Source of the DNA: Astropecten irregularis
Taxonomy: Eukaryota > Echinodermata > Asteroidea > Paxillosida > Astropectinidae
Assembly: GCA_963971285.1 (NCBI GenBank)
Contig: OZ020249.1
Coordinates: 3,720,001-3,784,000, forward strand
Reading direction: 5' to 3'
DNA length: 64,000 nucleotides
Positions 31,409-42,831 of this stretch are shown piece by piece. The position numbers were made by a program, and so were the translations under genes. The notes below the pieces were generated by a model. That model was not told where the DNA came from. It made no database searches and saw nothing but the letters and a program-made list of their open reading frames with translations. The first letter of the stretch is position 1. Each line of letters starts with the position of its first letter.

Positions 31409-31769
31409 TCTATAAGAATCATGGTTTACGAATCATCTTCGTGGGAATAAAAATCATCTTTTGAAGGACTTTTTTTGAAGGACCAAACTCATTTATGGTT
31501 GACGTCTAATTTTGCTGATGAAAGCGGGATTTAAAGATCAAGTTGACTTAATCTTCATCAGTGGATTTTTCAGTGTTCTGAAATGATTTGGTTTTGCCTG
31601 TTCAAGGATGGGTAGACACTGCATTTCAATCCCAAATCTATTTCATTACATAATCACCAGTTTGTGATTTTTGAAAATGTTGTCAGCAGCTGACAAAATG
31701 GGACTTCTTGCTTGTTCTGAGCATATAACTGCAGTCTGAGCTTATATGGCCTGTAAGCTGCATTCCTTG

Positions 31770-33010
31770 CGAGATGTGTATCTTGCATTAGGGGATCTTT
31801 ACATCAGAATGCAAGAATAATATGACAGATTGTATCAGTAGAGAATATGTACAAAGCTGCATTTTTTTATAAGACTTGTACGTTTTACTCCATTCATTCA
31901 GTCACTGGTATTCATTTAGAGATGGTACCCTATAGTCTTATAATTCTGCAAATATTCAAATGATGGCATTCTCAATGTATTTATTTTCTTTTTCCAATAA
32001 GCAATATTCTTAATGCATTCATTCTTTTTTTTATTATACAAGATTGTGAACAAAGGATTTTCTCTACACCATTTCTTCATTTTGCTGGCTGCATTCAGCC
32101 AGATATTTGTACCTCAAGAAATTCTCCAAGAAATCCTCCCCTTCTATAAAATAAGTTTGCTTCATTTGAGGATGGCATTTCCACGTCAGCAAATTTTCTA
32201 CCTCGATCAAACACAGATATTTACAGTTTATTAATCAAAACACTAATACTAGATTTGCTACTGAATTCTAAAAACAGATCACACATGTATTAAGATATAA
32301 TACACATGCAATTACTTTTCTTAATTGCTTCGAGCTCAAAGGGCCTGAAATTTATTTTTACATTTTTTTTTTTTACATTAGTTCATTTTTTCAGTTGTGC
32401 TTTTGATTATTGAGCTCAAGTTACATGCATAAAAACTGTTAATAAAATACAATAAAAAACTCTGAAAGGTATATAGCACTGATGAAATGATAGCATACAC
32501 ACTATTAAATTTAATGTTTTCTGAGTTTGTAATAAAACAACTTTTCTTTTGATTCTTTAATAATTGACCTCTTATTTCCTTCTTCTAAAAGCATATGATT
32601 TAAACAATGAACAAGATACAAACCACATGTTAATTGCATGATAAAATTAAAGCTACACACTTTAGGCCTACTCAATGTTGTCTGAGTTTTTGATCAAACA
32701 ACTTTCGAATCACATAAATATTGGCCACTTATTTCCTTCTTCTAAAAGCATATGATTTAAAGAATGAAAAAGATACGAACCACGTGTTAATTGCATGATA
32801 AAATTAAAGCTATGTTTTCTGAGTTTTGTATCTAACAAACTTTCGATTCACATAAATATTGGCCACTTATTTCCTTCTTCTTAGAGACCAGGAAATCTGC
32901 CAGAGTTTTCAGCATTCCCATTTCCCCTTTCTGTTTTACCAGGCAGATTCCAGCAGGACTATTTCCTCTTTCATATTCCTGATTCGTTATTTTCAACATT
33001 GAAACTTATA
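31770..33010. repeat. 3' flank of duplication unit C with an internal triplication
   Basis: Matches 23065-24480 of unit A. Between about 32520 and 32900, a block of about 115-190 bp (TTTCCTTCTTCTAAAAGCAT, ATGATAAAATTAAAGCTA) occurs three times. No coding. Confidence 0.55.
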
Positions 33011-33151
33011 ATATCTCCATATGTAATTTGATTAAAATTGTACAATAACTTGCAATTAATACTAAAACTATATGCAGTAACAGAACATGTAACACTTCAT
33101 TTTTCAAACCAACATTGATATTTCATCATACTGGCTCGTTGTCTATCTATT

Positions 33152-33504
33152 GGCATGTTCTCACACACCAAATAGTCACGCTTTTTGTCATGTCCACACA
33201 GGCAAAAAGTGCGACCCAAATCGCACCGGTACGATTTCTATCAAACTGGGTGTACGCAGTGAAGTGTGAAGTTGGCATGCATCCTGTGCTAAACTCGCGG
33301 GCCCACCTTGCATGATGGGATATAAAAAAACATTATTTTTTGGTACACCATTCACACAGCAAATAACCACGACTATTTGCAAAAAGACGCACTACTAGTG
33401 CGATCTGGAGCGTGTGTCCCCACACAAATAAGCGCGACTATGTGGGTCGTACTGCAAATCGCGACCCAAATAGTCACGTTTTTTTTGGTGTGTAAGAACA
33501 TGCC
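33152..33504. mobile_element. MITE, 353 bp, ends GGCATGTTCTCACACACC
   Basis: The left end 33152-33180 and the inverted right end (GGTGTGTAAGAACATGCC) pair over about 30 bp including CAAATAGTCACG. Non-coding, GC-rich interior. Confidence 0.8.
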
Positions 33505-33516
33505 TTATATCCACAA

Positions 33517-33950
33517 TACACCGATCCAGTAGGCCACGCCCCCTGACAAATTGGCCAATCACAACGCGTTATTTAAGGTCCGACAAATTGCCGCCATTTT
33601 GTCCTACAAAATGTTTTAAATTGTGTATTCTTTACTACACAGTTTTTGTTGAGTTTACTTTTGTTTCGTATGTACAAGGCAATTCTATGACAAGTCCGAG
33701 TTTTATTCTGAACCATGGTCAAGCGATGTTTATATTTTTATTATATTTCTGACTCTCGATGTCCTGGCTGAGAGGAAATGTACATTTTTGGCCTTTTGCA
33801 AAACCAAAGTCCAACAGAGAGATAGGTGCTTTCGGTGGTTGAGAGTATGCGATGCTTCGTGTGTGGCCGATCGTGACACTGGATGTGTGTGCGCGTGTGC
33901 GTTGTTGCTTGGACGTTGCTATGGTGGGCGTGGCCTAATGGATCGGTGTA
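33517..33950. mobile_element. MITE, 434 bp, 25-bp inverted ends (TACACCGATCC)
   Basis: TACACCGATCCAGTAGGCCA and TGGCCTAATGGATCGGTGTA pair with one mismatch. The element at 61325-61502 shares the TACACCGATCC tip. Confidence 0.8.
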
Positions 33951-33970
33951 TTCCTACCGTAACCAAGTTT

Positions 33971-34194
33971 GATTTAGCTCCCTAGGAACCTTTGGGTTTG
34001 AAATCAGTGAACTTTTTTTTATGGGACTTCTTAATGCATGATAGTATTTGTCAACCATTATCCATTGAGTAGGATACAGTCTCTTGTATAGTGATTTAGC
34101 TTGCTGTAGTCATTGTCAGTTTTGACTGTCCCAGCAAGAAGTCTCATCAACTTTGAACCCAAAAGTTCCTTTGGGAACTAAACTTGTACTTTGC
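33971..34194. mobile_element. MITE, ends TTTAGTTCCCA-like
   Basis: The left end TTTAGCTCCCTAGGAACC with TTTGGGTTTGAA is complementary, with mismatches, to the right end TTGAACCCAAAAGTTCC with GGGAACTAAAC. Non-coding. Confidence 0.65.
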
Positions 34195-34231
34195 AGTAGT
34201 AGAAGTTCCACTCAAGTGCAGACTTATTTAA

Positions 34232-34561
34232 AAGTGTTATACAAGATTGGTAAAGAACAACTCACACTTTGTCTGATCCAGCATGTACATGGAATGATAA
34301 ACCTTTGAAAATTTGAGTTCAATCGGACATCTGAGTCACAAGAAAATAGCGAAGAACCGACTCAATTTTTCTTATAAAACATAAAGAATGATTTTGATCT
34401 TACCCCGAGATCAAAACCGTTTCCGGTCTTTGTTTTACAAATTTCTGGATAAATACACCATTTCAGGCTTAAATATTTTAATGGTATGTTTCTATCACCG
34501 CCATCTGCATATCCGGAAAGTTATACGTAAATGTGTAAACATTTATGTTTGGGTATAGTCT
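34232..34561. mobile_element. TTAA-type MITE abutting the stop codon of receptor C
   Basis: TTAA at 34228-34231 and 34562-34565. The interior shows the family words GGATAAATACACCATTTCAG and the central GATCTTACCCCGAGATC palindrome. The right TTAA contains the stop codon of receptor C on the minus strand. Confidence 0.7.
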
Positions 34562-36568
34562 TTAAGGATTCTTCTTTTTACCTCTGTATGGTCTGGCATA
34601 GACTGCATCTCCACCAGCAGCCCTTGTTTCTGTTTGGTGGCCAAAGTCCAGATCAGCATATTCTAGTGTGTCTTCATTTGTGGACGTATCTGGTTGGAGG
34701 AGGTTTGGTAAAGAAGCATGCTTCTTCCTTGGATCTGCTTCCGCTTCAGTATGTGAAGATGACTCGGCAGTCACTCCTGGGTGATGGACATTGTCCTGAG
34801 TAGTCCCTGACATTTTGAAGTGTTTGATCTCTCCATATTTGGTCTTGCTCGGAAGGGCATATAGATCTTCCACAGACTTGGTGGCTTGGTCCCTGCCTCT
34901 GCGTCCAGTTGATGGTTCTTGTTGCCGCTGGGTGTCCTGGACTTCCAGAGACTCTGTAGATGCGTCTTTGTCTCTGCCTCTTGCTGGTTGTTCATCATGC
35001 CTCTCAGCTTGCATTGCTGATGGCAGTGTGAAGTGTTTGATCTTTCCGTGTTTTGTCTTGCTCGGAAGTGCATACAGGTCTTCCACAGACTTGGTAGCTT
35101 TGTCTCTGCCTCTGTGTCCAGTTGGTTGCTGCTGCTGGTTGTCCTTGACTTCCAGAGACTCTGTAGATGCGTCTTCGTCTGTGCCTCCTTGCATTGCTGA
35201 TGGCGATGTGAAGTGTTTGATCTCTCCTTGTTCGGACCTCCCCGGAAGCGCATACAAGTCTTCCTGAGACTTGGTAGATACGTCTCTGCCTCTGTGTCCA
35301 GTTTGTTGTTCACGTTGCTGCTCGGTCTCCTCTTGTTGGTCGCCAAGATTCTGGTACATGTCATCAGCTTCAGCCACCCTTGGCTGTCTGTTCGGTTCCT
35401 GGTACACTACCCTACTCGACATGTACGCCTTCTTTTGATTGCTTTTCCACACGTAGATAACGAGGAAGGCCACGAGAAGAACAAGGAAGAGGCTTCCCAG
35501 AATTCCTCCGATGAGATAGGAGGTGGTGGCCGTATTTACTGGTGTGCCGGCTTTTATATCTACCATCAGGAATGCTTCTTGGTGACTTTGATAGGTGATC
35601 TTGTTAAGAACTGCTGCGCATCTTATGCTTACATTGTTAAAGTCTTGGACTGAGACATTCAAAATTCTGAGAGTTTGGCCGTCTAGACTAAAGTGAAATG
35701 GATGTTGGACGTCATCCTTAGTGGTCAGGTTCATGCTCCACCTTGTGCCATCACCCTTGTGTATGTCCCACCTGTACTTAGGTTCCACTGGCCGTGTGGC
35801 CTCGATATCACATTTGAATTCTGCTGTCTCTCCTTCAGACAGAATCAACAAAGATGGAGAGACGGAAGTCATCAAGGGAAGAGGCGTGAAAGAGCATCTT
35901 GGACCCCCGTTGAAGTCTGCTCCTGCCACGCAGATAAACTCTTGCATGTAGTCAGTTTCTTGCAGCTCTATCTGTGCTTGAAGCACATTTCCCGATTTGG
36001 TTTGTTGTGATAGAACTCTTAGTGGTCGGCCACTTGGATCAGACCGGAGCCAGGTTAAGAGGAGTGGTGGATTGTTTGGTGAGAGAGAGCATTTCAGAGA
36101 AACGTTCGCACCAATAGCGACAATCAGTGGAGGTTCCATGGCACATGTTATTGAAGGAGAGATAACATTTACCGTGGCCTCATTAGAGTCGATTGTATTA
36201 TAAATTAGGTTGTAGTACATTCGACAGAAGTATTGCCCACTATCATTTACCTGTATGTTGTTGATATTAAGTTCATACAGTTTGTTAGTTACATCCAGTG
36301 TAGTTGTTATTCGATCCTGGTTTCTTTCAACTGTAAAACAAGCTACCACCCGAGTTTCTTTTTCAGTCCCATCAGCTTTTATCCATCGTAGCTTTGGAGA
36401 AGAACATTCTATGTTCATTGCACTAGACCAACAGGTTAATGTTACATTACTCCCTTTAACAACTGTCACACTTTGCGGATGCAGCGTGTACCATTGACAG
36501 TCCACTGGGTACAATCCTGTAGCTATGATGATCAGGCCCACAAGAGAAGACGCACAAAGAGACAACAT
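34562..36568 (-). CDS. Ig-domain transmembrane receptor, paralogue C, with long repeat-bearing tail (single exon)
   Basis: 668 residues from the ATG at 36568 (MLSLCASSLVGLIIIATG signal peptide). Three Ig-like domains (VTLTCW/YFCRMY, VSLKCSL/FICVAG, AEFKCDI/SIRCAAV), a membrane helix (GGILGSLFLVLLVAFLVIYV), then a tail of about 290 residues. The tail has three copies of a block with RGRD, then EDLYALP, then IKHF, and also VYQEP, VYARP (five YxxP in all, the Crk/Nck SH2-binding form), MYQNL and, near the end, LEYADL, which fits the ITIM consensus. Expected role: surface receptor recruiting SH2 adaptors and phosphatases. It keeps the full tail that relics after A imply was ancestral. Confidence 0.87.
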   Translation of the reverse strand: MLSLCASSLVGLIIIATGLYPVDCQWYTLHPQSVTVVKGSNVTLTCWSSAMNIECSSPKLRWIKADGTEKETRVVACFTVERNQDRITTTLDVTNKLYELNINNIQVNDSGQYFCRMYYNLIYNTIDSNEATVNVISPSITCAMEPPLIVAIGANVSLKCSLSPNNPPLLLTWLRSDPSGRPLRVLSQQTKSGNVLQAQIELQETDYMQEFICVAGADFNGGPRCSFTPLPLMTSVSPSLLILSEGETAEFKCDIEATRPVEPKYRWDIHKGDGTRWSMNLTTKDDVQHPFHFSLDGQTLRILNVSVQDFNNVSIRCAAVLNKITYQSHQEAFLMVDIKAGTPVNTATTSYLIGGILGSLFLVLLVAFLVIYVWKSNQKKAYMSSRVVYQEPNRQPRVAEADDMYQNLGDQQEETEQQREQQTGHRGRDVSTKSQEDLYALPGRSEQGEIKHFTSPSAMQGGTDEDASTESLEVKDNQQQQPTGHRGRDKATKSVEDLYALPSKTKHGKIKHFTLPSAMQAERHDEQPARGRDKDASTESLEVQDTQRQQEPSTGRRGRDQATKSVEDLYALPSKTKYGEIKHFKMSGTTQDNVHHPGVTAESSSHTEAEADPRKKHASLPNLLQPDTSTNEDTLEYADLDFGHQTETRAAGGDAVYARPYRGKKKNP

Positions 36569-36820
36569 CGTGACGAATTTGAAATTGCCAGAAATCACTA
36601 GTCTGTCAACAGTTTGGGAATGTAGTCAGATTCTTCTTTTCAACTAATACACACAGGCGCAATAGGTAACCGATTGAGTTCTTGTGAAGTTTTAGTCCAT
36701 TCACATTGAAGCATTCAAGTCAGTGATACCATTGAGTATTTGACATTGTTGCCTCACCTGACATCAGTTGCATATGAAGCATAGTGAACTGCTAAGCATT
36801 ATAAGGCAATTTCTGTACAT
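36569..36820 (-). promoter_or_regulatory. Conserved 5' flank of receptor C
   Basis: Shares about 250 bp with the flanks of A and B, including GTAACCGATTGAGTTCTTGT and ATTTGACATTGTTGCCTCA. Probably promoter/5' UTR. Confidence 0.5.
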
Positions 36821-37307
36821 ATGTGAACTTCCTTCAGTGATGCATTTGTGTGTGACCATTTCCGTGTATTTGCTCTATTTAGTATGATTCGCCACGTCAT
36901 TGTTCGTGCTAGTTTGTGAGAAAAAGGGGAAGTGACAGATCTTAGAAAAAACATTGAATGGTGTCCGTGATAGCCAGACTTTGCTTGCAAAAACAAATTG
37001 GAATTGTGTTGGCCAAAAATAGCAATGACATAAACTGACACCAGAGCTACATGTACTGTACATCCTGATCTTGTACATCTGTTTCCTCGTTTGATGTCTG
37101 AAATTGAGCTGATAGGTTTCATTTTCATCAAATAACAACAAGGGGAAATGACTGGATAAATTTTAAGTCATTGAAAAGTGAACAAAACAAAATTGACTGG
37201 ACTTGTTTCCACGAAATCCCTCAGAAAATTGTTTTAATTGTTTAATCATCAAATAAACACTGACTGAATTTTTAAATTATTGAAAGGTGAACAAAGAAAA
37301 ATTGACT

Positions 37308-37375
37308 GGAGCGGGATTTGAACCAGCGACCTCCAGAATACTGAACCGTTGGTGGCGTCCCTAATAGTCAATTAT
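37308..37375 (-). mobile_element. tRNA-like SINE head, minus strand
   Basis: The reverse strand shows GGAGGTCGCTGGTTCAAATC and CCGCTCCAGTCAAT, as at 8145-8225, including the following TTTTTCTTTGTTCAC-like body. Not a working tRNA. Confidence 0.6.
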
Positions 37376-37809
37376 CTTTGTTCCATTTTCATGAAAAACC
37401 AAATGGAAAGTTTGTCTATAAATGTGAAAGTTTACCTTTCACATTGACAATCATTATAATCATCAATGACAAAATAATCCTATTTCATGGTGCATGTATA
37501 TCCAGCAAAATTGATCTATCGTTGACGTCTAAATTTGCTGATAAAAGTGGGATTTAGAGATCAAGTCAATTTTAATTTTCATCGGTTGATTTTTTAGTGT
37601 TCTCAGAGCATCAATTACCTTGCAGTGATTTGGTTTTAACCAAATTCAAGGTTGGGAAGACGCTCAATTTCAATCCCAAATTTATTTCATTGCCTAATCC
37701 CCAGTTTAAGGTTTTTGAAAATGTTGTCAGCAGCTCAGACAAAATGGGACTTCTTGCTTGTTCCGCGCATGTGATTTGTAGTTCAAAAATCACATGGTAC
37801 ATGTACATT

Positions 37810-38145
37810 ACGGGATTGGTACCATACCCGAACAGAAATGTTCACAGATTTACCTATAACTTACAGGGTATGAAGATGGTGCTGATAGAAACATACCATT
37901 AAAATATTTCTGCCTGAAATGGTGTATTTATCCAGAAATTAGTCAAACAAAGACCGAAAACAGTTTTGATCTCGGTGTGAGACCAAAACCATTCTTTATG
38001 TTTTATAAGAAAAATTGAGTCTGGTTTTTTGCTATTTTCTCGTGACTCAGATGTCCGATTGATCTAAAAATTTCACAGGTTGATTATTTCATGAAAAATT
38101 AGTCTGTCTGTGACCTTTATACCAATCATGTATTATACTTTTATT
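37810..38145. mobile_element. TTAA-type MITE copy, decayed ends
   Basis: Contains CAGATTTACCTATAACTTAC, CCTGAAATGGTGTATTTATC and TTTTGATCTCGGTGTGAGAC, the same order as the complete copies. Ends at TCATGTATTATAC. Confidence 0.65.
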
Positions 38146-38149
38146 ATGG

Positions 38150-41100
38150 GTACTGGATGCAGACAGGGAAATGGTCGCATAGAATACATCACTGCTTGGA
38201 CTGCAATCTGAATATACATGGCTTTTCCTACATTTCAGAGGAGTGGAAAAGGATACTTCAAAATCTGAAATTCCATTGCTTATAGTCATTATGTTTTAAT
38301 AGCATGAAGCTATCAGAGCCTTCAATAGGCCGCCACCATTGTTCATCATTGTTGTCAACATACTGTAATGATGACATAGTCCAAAAGCCTTACAGCCAGG
38401 CGTTTTTTAACTCATGCTGTTGGTAAATTACGTTTTCTAGAAAAGGAAGCAACACATTTCCACAGTTTGTGTAGAGTGTTCCTTTGTGACAATTTAGTAT
38501 TCTCATGAAAACAATTTTAAATGAAGAAAATAATAACATTGGGATGGCAGGGAAAGTTCCGGGGAAACCCCTGAAAAACAAAATTGTGTGATGTTTAATA
38601 ATACTAAATGTATTTAAGTATTAATTATTTCCTGAAATTCATTCAATGCCAGTTTTTAATCAAGTTGCCAAAAGTATAGAGTTAGTTTAAAATGACATGA
38701 AGTTTAATACTGCTGAAATAAATTGCAGTTACTTCATGTAATACAACATGCTTGATTCAATAACGGATAGATTGATTTGCCAGGAATAAAAGAAAACAAA
38801 TTGCGTCCACTTGGAAATACGCAGCGTCAAATTTAGATTCGATATACGTTGGCATTGAATCTGCCGGGGGGAGACTTCCGCTTCAATTAGAGCCGATGAT
38901 GTTGACATGTCGCGAGCAAGTGGGCTTGGATTCAGTGGTGTAGCCCTCCATCCCGGCAGCGTGGAGGTAAACGATGACGGATGACCCACTGGGATGCGGA
39001 GTATCTTTATACAGATATTGAAAGAAGATTCCTCAGTTTCACAGTGAAAAAAAAATATGCACCGTTTCGTTTCAGCATGTGGCACTTAAGTGTCTTGTTT
39101 TTTAAAGTATTGAGGGCAGGATCTAAAAATATTTCTCCATCAAACACGGTGGTAGGTATTTTTTATCAAGATTTTTACCTAGAAACAAATTTTGAGGATG
39201 AGTAAGACTGCAGGAAGAAGCTGATATGTACATTTATAGCCCAGCCCTGCAAAGTTTGCAGGCTTTTGGAAGACAGAAAAATATTCAAAGTTGACCGGAC
39301 GGCAAGCTTTCGCTGAACGTGTCAAAGATGATTTTGAAAGAGGACAAGTGACAAGATCTTGTTGTGAAGTTTTGTTTTGAAGCCACATCTTCCCTCGGCT
39401 GACCCTGTGGGTAGTTTTTAACGGTTTAACAACCTCCCGTCGTGCTCTCATGTTGACCATCAGCAGTGTAGCCTGATGAGAGAGAAACCAGATAGCATCG
39501 GGGATGAAATCATCCCACATTCCAAGCAAATCTCGCTGAGGGTTAGGATTTTACTTAGAGAGAGAGAGGGAGGGAGGGGGTGTGGGGCGAAGGAAGGAGG
39601 GATTGAGAGATGTATGCGTGGCATGGAAGGAAGGGAGGATGCCTTCTAGAGGGATAAGGAGACAGCCATGAAGTGAGAAGGATGAGGACAGATGATGGAG
39701 GCCAACAGCAGCTCCTCGACCATCAAGAAGAGTAACAACGCTCTGACGGTGACAGCCACTCTTTGTTTTGATGGTCTAGGAACTTGATCCACCTTCAAAC
39801 TGATCAGTCGTCCCCGATCACGGAAAGGAAAGATTGAAGCAAAATCACCTAAATGCTATGGAGAGGTTGATGATGATGATGATGTGGACCAAAATAAGCC
39901 GTGTCTGCTTGAGAAGGATGTAGTCCAGTCTGGATATCGGAAGAAGGGGGAAGGTTAATGACTCCTTAGACAGCCGATGGCCTTTCTCTGCAATTCTTAG
40001 AGTGATTCTGGACGTGTTCTGACAAGACTGTGAAGAGCAACTCATGCCCAACTTCCTCACTCACTACTCACATACACGGCTTAGTATCTCTGCTGACACT
40101 ACACCGATCCGTGGCAAATTCCTGTGAGTCAAAGCAATTATGCAACAGCGGCAAAGTCACACATTGTCTCGCAAGATTAGTTCGGAATGAGTTTCCGCCT
40201 GAACTGCAACGTGTATGATATCATGAAGAAGATCCGAAAGAGTCACTACCCAGCAGTTTCATCTTGTGGATTTGTTATGAGCATATGATAGGTCACCTGT
40301 GTCTGGTTAATACTTCACATCGTCACATTTCATCTAATTTTTCTCTATTGGATTCAGATTTTTTAGGATTTGCTGAGTTTTACTTATCCTAAATTGGCTT
40401 TTATGACATTTGGATTGAGTCAGAATGTTACACAACCTTGATCATCCTAGTGATTAGGTTAAAATAGTCGGCAGGAAGTCGTGGAGGGGAGAATTAATGT
40501 TGCAGACGGTGTGGAGTAGAGTAGAAGGAAGTAATTCATCTCGGTGTATGTCATGTGGTTGTGCATCATGTGCAAGTAGGCAAAAAGCCCCTATCTTTAG
40601 TCCGTTGGCTTTTGCAACAACAGTCTTCAAGTTTAACATGCTTTTCATCTGACCCTCATCCACAGCTGAGCCACTCACTGAGCGGGCCAGCTGGCCAGTT
40701 GGCGTCATCTTTGTAAACAGAGATGTGACTGTCCAAATGTACGTGAGCCTGTAACCTTTGCTTGTCCGCAGACTGTAAAACCAAAACAGCAAGATACTTT
40801 GCATCCTTGCAAAACAAGACACATCTCGGATTGGAGATAGCGGGAACGCTCGTCATTTGTGCTTCACTGATACTGTGTTGCAACGGATGGTGAATTCAGT
40901 GTACGAGTAGGAAATCTGGAAATCCATCAGGATTGCACCAGTTTTGTTTGTATGGGTCTGTGTTCGACCCTATTGGCTTGTGTCGGTGCTTGTTTAGATG
41001 CAGAACTTTGCTGTGCAGTGGGGATCATGTTGCTGCTGTTAGGGTATGTGCTGGCTTGGTTCTCACTAGTTGTCGCTGTCTGGATCAACCGCAGTTTCTC

Positions 41101-41330
41101 CACATTTCATCCTGTAAGAATCTCTCAAATTTCTCATAAATCTTTTCTTCTTCTTTTTTTACTGATTTATGTGTATGTTATCACCGAGTCTTCAAACTTG
41201 TCCATAATTGGTCATTCACCTCTGACCTTTGACCTGCTGTGAATTGTGAACTTTGTCAATACCAGCCTTATTAGGTGCTCAAATTGCAGTTAGCTAAAAG
41301 ACTATCTTAATTCAAAATATTTAACGTAGA
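38150..41330. other. Intron interior, no supported gene
   Basis: Holds a GA-rich low-complexity run at 39555-39600 and several short open frames. None shows a domain. One stretch, 40950-41120, could encode a hydrophobic peptide ending at a GTAAGA, but nothing else supports an exon. Regulatory content cannot be judged from sequence alone. Confidence 0.5.
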
Positions 41331-41334
41331 TTCA

Positions 41335-41583
41335 GGTACAATGAAATAGTGTATTTACTAGAAATTTGTCAAACAAAGACCAAAAACAGTTTTGATCTTG
41401 GGGTAAGGTCAAAACCATTCTTTGTGTTTTATAAAAAAAAATTGAGTGTGGTTTTCGCTATTTTCTCATGACTCGGATATCCGATTGAGCTCACAGGTTT
41501 GTTAATTCCATGTACATGTTTGATCAGACAAAGTGTGAATGCTGTTCTGTGACCTTTACAAATCATGTATTATACCTTTAAAG
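41335..41583. mobile_element. TTAA-type MITE, 5'-truncated copy
   Basis: Starts within the family at AGTGTATTTACTAGAAA, carries TTTTGATCTTGGGGTAAGG and ends TGTATTATACCTTTAAAGG. Confidence 0.65.
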
Positions 41584-42582
41584 GAAGAATGTTTGTTTTA
41601 TTTGTTTTTTAATCACACAACTTACAAGTCATTTTCTGTGGCAACAAATTAGTCTGGCAAAGCAATGCACATGTAGAGTTGGATTACCTGCCATAGGAAA
41701 CGCTAAACGCATCTATTCCTTATAATTGATTTTTTATCTGCCAGTATCTAGTTCCGTCTTTACTGATTACCGTAACCTAAAACTCATTGAGCGGATATCG
41801 CCCTCGTAATCATCTCAGGTATTTCTTTCGGCAGACCGGCCACTCTGTCGGCAAGCTCTGTAGCCAAATAGGCATTGGCTTGAAACACCTGACCCAAAAA
41901 TTGTTTTCAATTTGCTATGAAAACAACACCTGGCTTTATTACTTGCCCTGTGACGAAATTGCGATGTAACCGGATTTGCAATCTCGCCATCGTGTCGGGA
42001 CAGTTTTGAAAATTGGCAACTGTCAAAATCTGAATAAGAATAAATCTTTCTGTTTTTTGCCCGAAGGCTTGGAATAAATTCCTACAATGGCTCTTCTTAC
42101 TCCCCCTCCCACGCCTCCCCCTTCACCTCGGAAAAAGGACTTTGACATTTCTAATCCGCACCCAAATTAATTATTTAACAGATTCTTTTAAAAATGTGCA
42201 ATTCACATAAGGTTTGGTTTAATACTGTGGCAATTTATTAATAGTGTGGAACACTTTGTGCTAGCTATGAAATGTTGGTGTTTACTCCAGTTTTCTGGAG
42301 TTGGGAATATCTGGCCATGTACTTGTATTCAAAGACTAATCTCAGAATAATTAGTGTCAAGTGAATTTACCTAATTTCTGTCTTTTAGGAAATAAGTTGG
42401 GAATTATGGAGTCTTTTATTGCCAGAATGGCCACACAAATTATTTTTGCTTTATTACATTTTTGGTGCTATAACATGGAATTTGTCATTTGAATGAGAAT
42501 GTTGTTAGTAACAACATTACCCTGTCTGGCTAATGTACATACATGGATATGATATAAATGGGAAATACAAATGTAGACAAGT

Positions 42583-42690
42583 AATAAACTGCTGCAAACT
42601 GCTCATCAACCAAAATTATGACCTGAAATATGCTTGGAGTTTGGAGGGCCTGAGTTTTGATCCTGGAAGGATCAAAGGCTACATTGTATA
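42583..42690. repeat. Dispersed repeat (AACTGCTGCAAACTGCTCATC)
   Basis: The word at 42587 recurs at 14681 and 17388. Here it is followed by GAGGGCCTGAGTTTTGATCC, recalling the end of the 14733 element. About 140 bp before the exon 20 acceptor. Confidence 0.5.
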
Positions 42691-42831
42691 TGAAAATGTA
42701 TTTATATATTCCATAGAAACTATTTATTTTGTTTTCACTCAAGTATGATCATTTGCCCCAATCACTTTTCTTGCCATGAACATTGATCTGCAGAATTTTC
42801 ATGATTTGAATTTCTTCTCATTTCATTCAAG

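Noticed and set aside
40454-40883. Minus-strand open frames of 75 and 122 codons with protein-like composition
   Set aside because: They overlap in two frames with no recognisable domain or splice logic; not supportable as a gene.
40950-41120. Hydrophobic peptide frame ending at a GTAAGA donor-like site
   Set aside because: Only one possible donor and no partner exon or family match; could be an unrecognised first exon but evidence is too thin.
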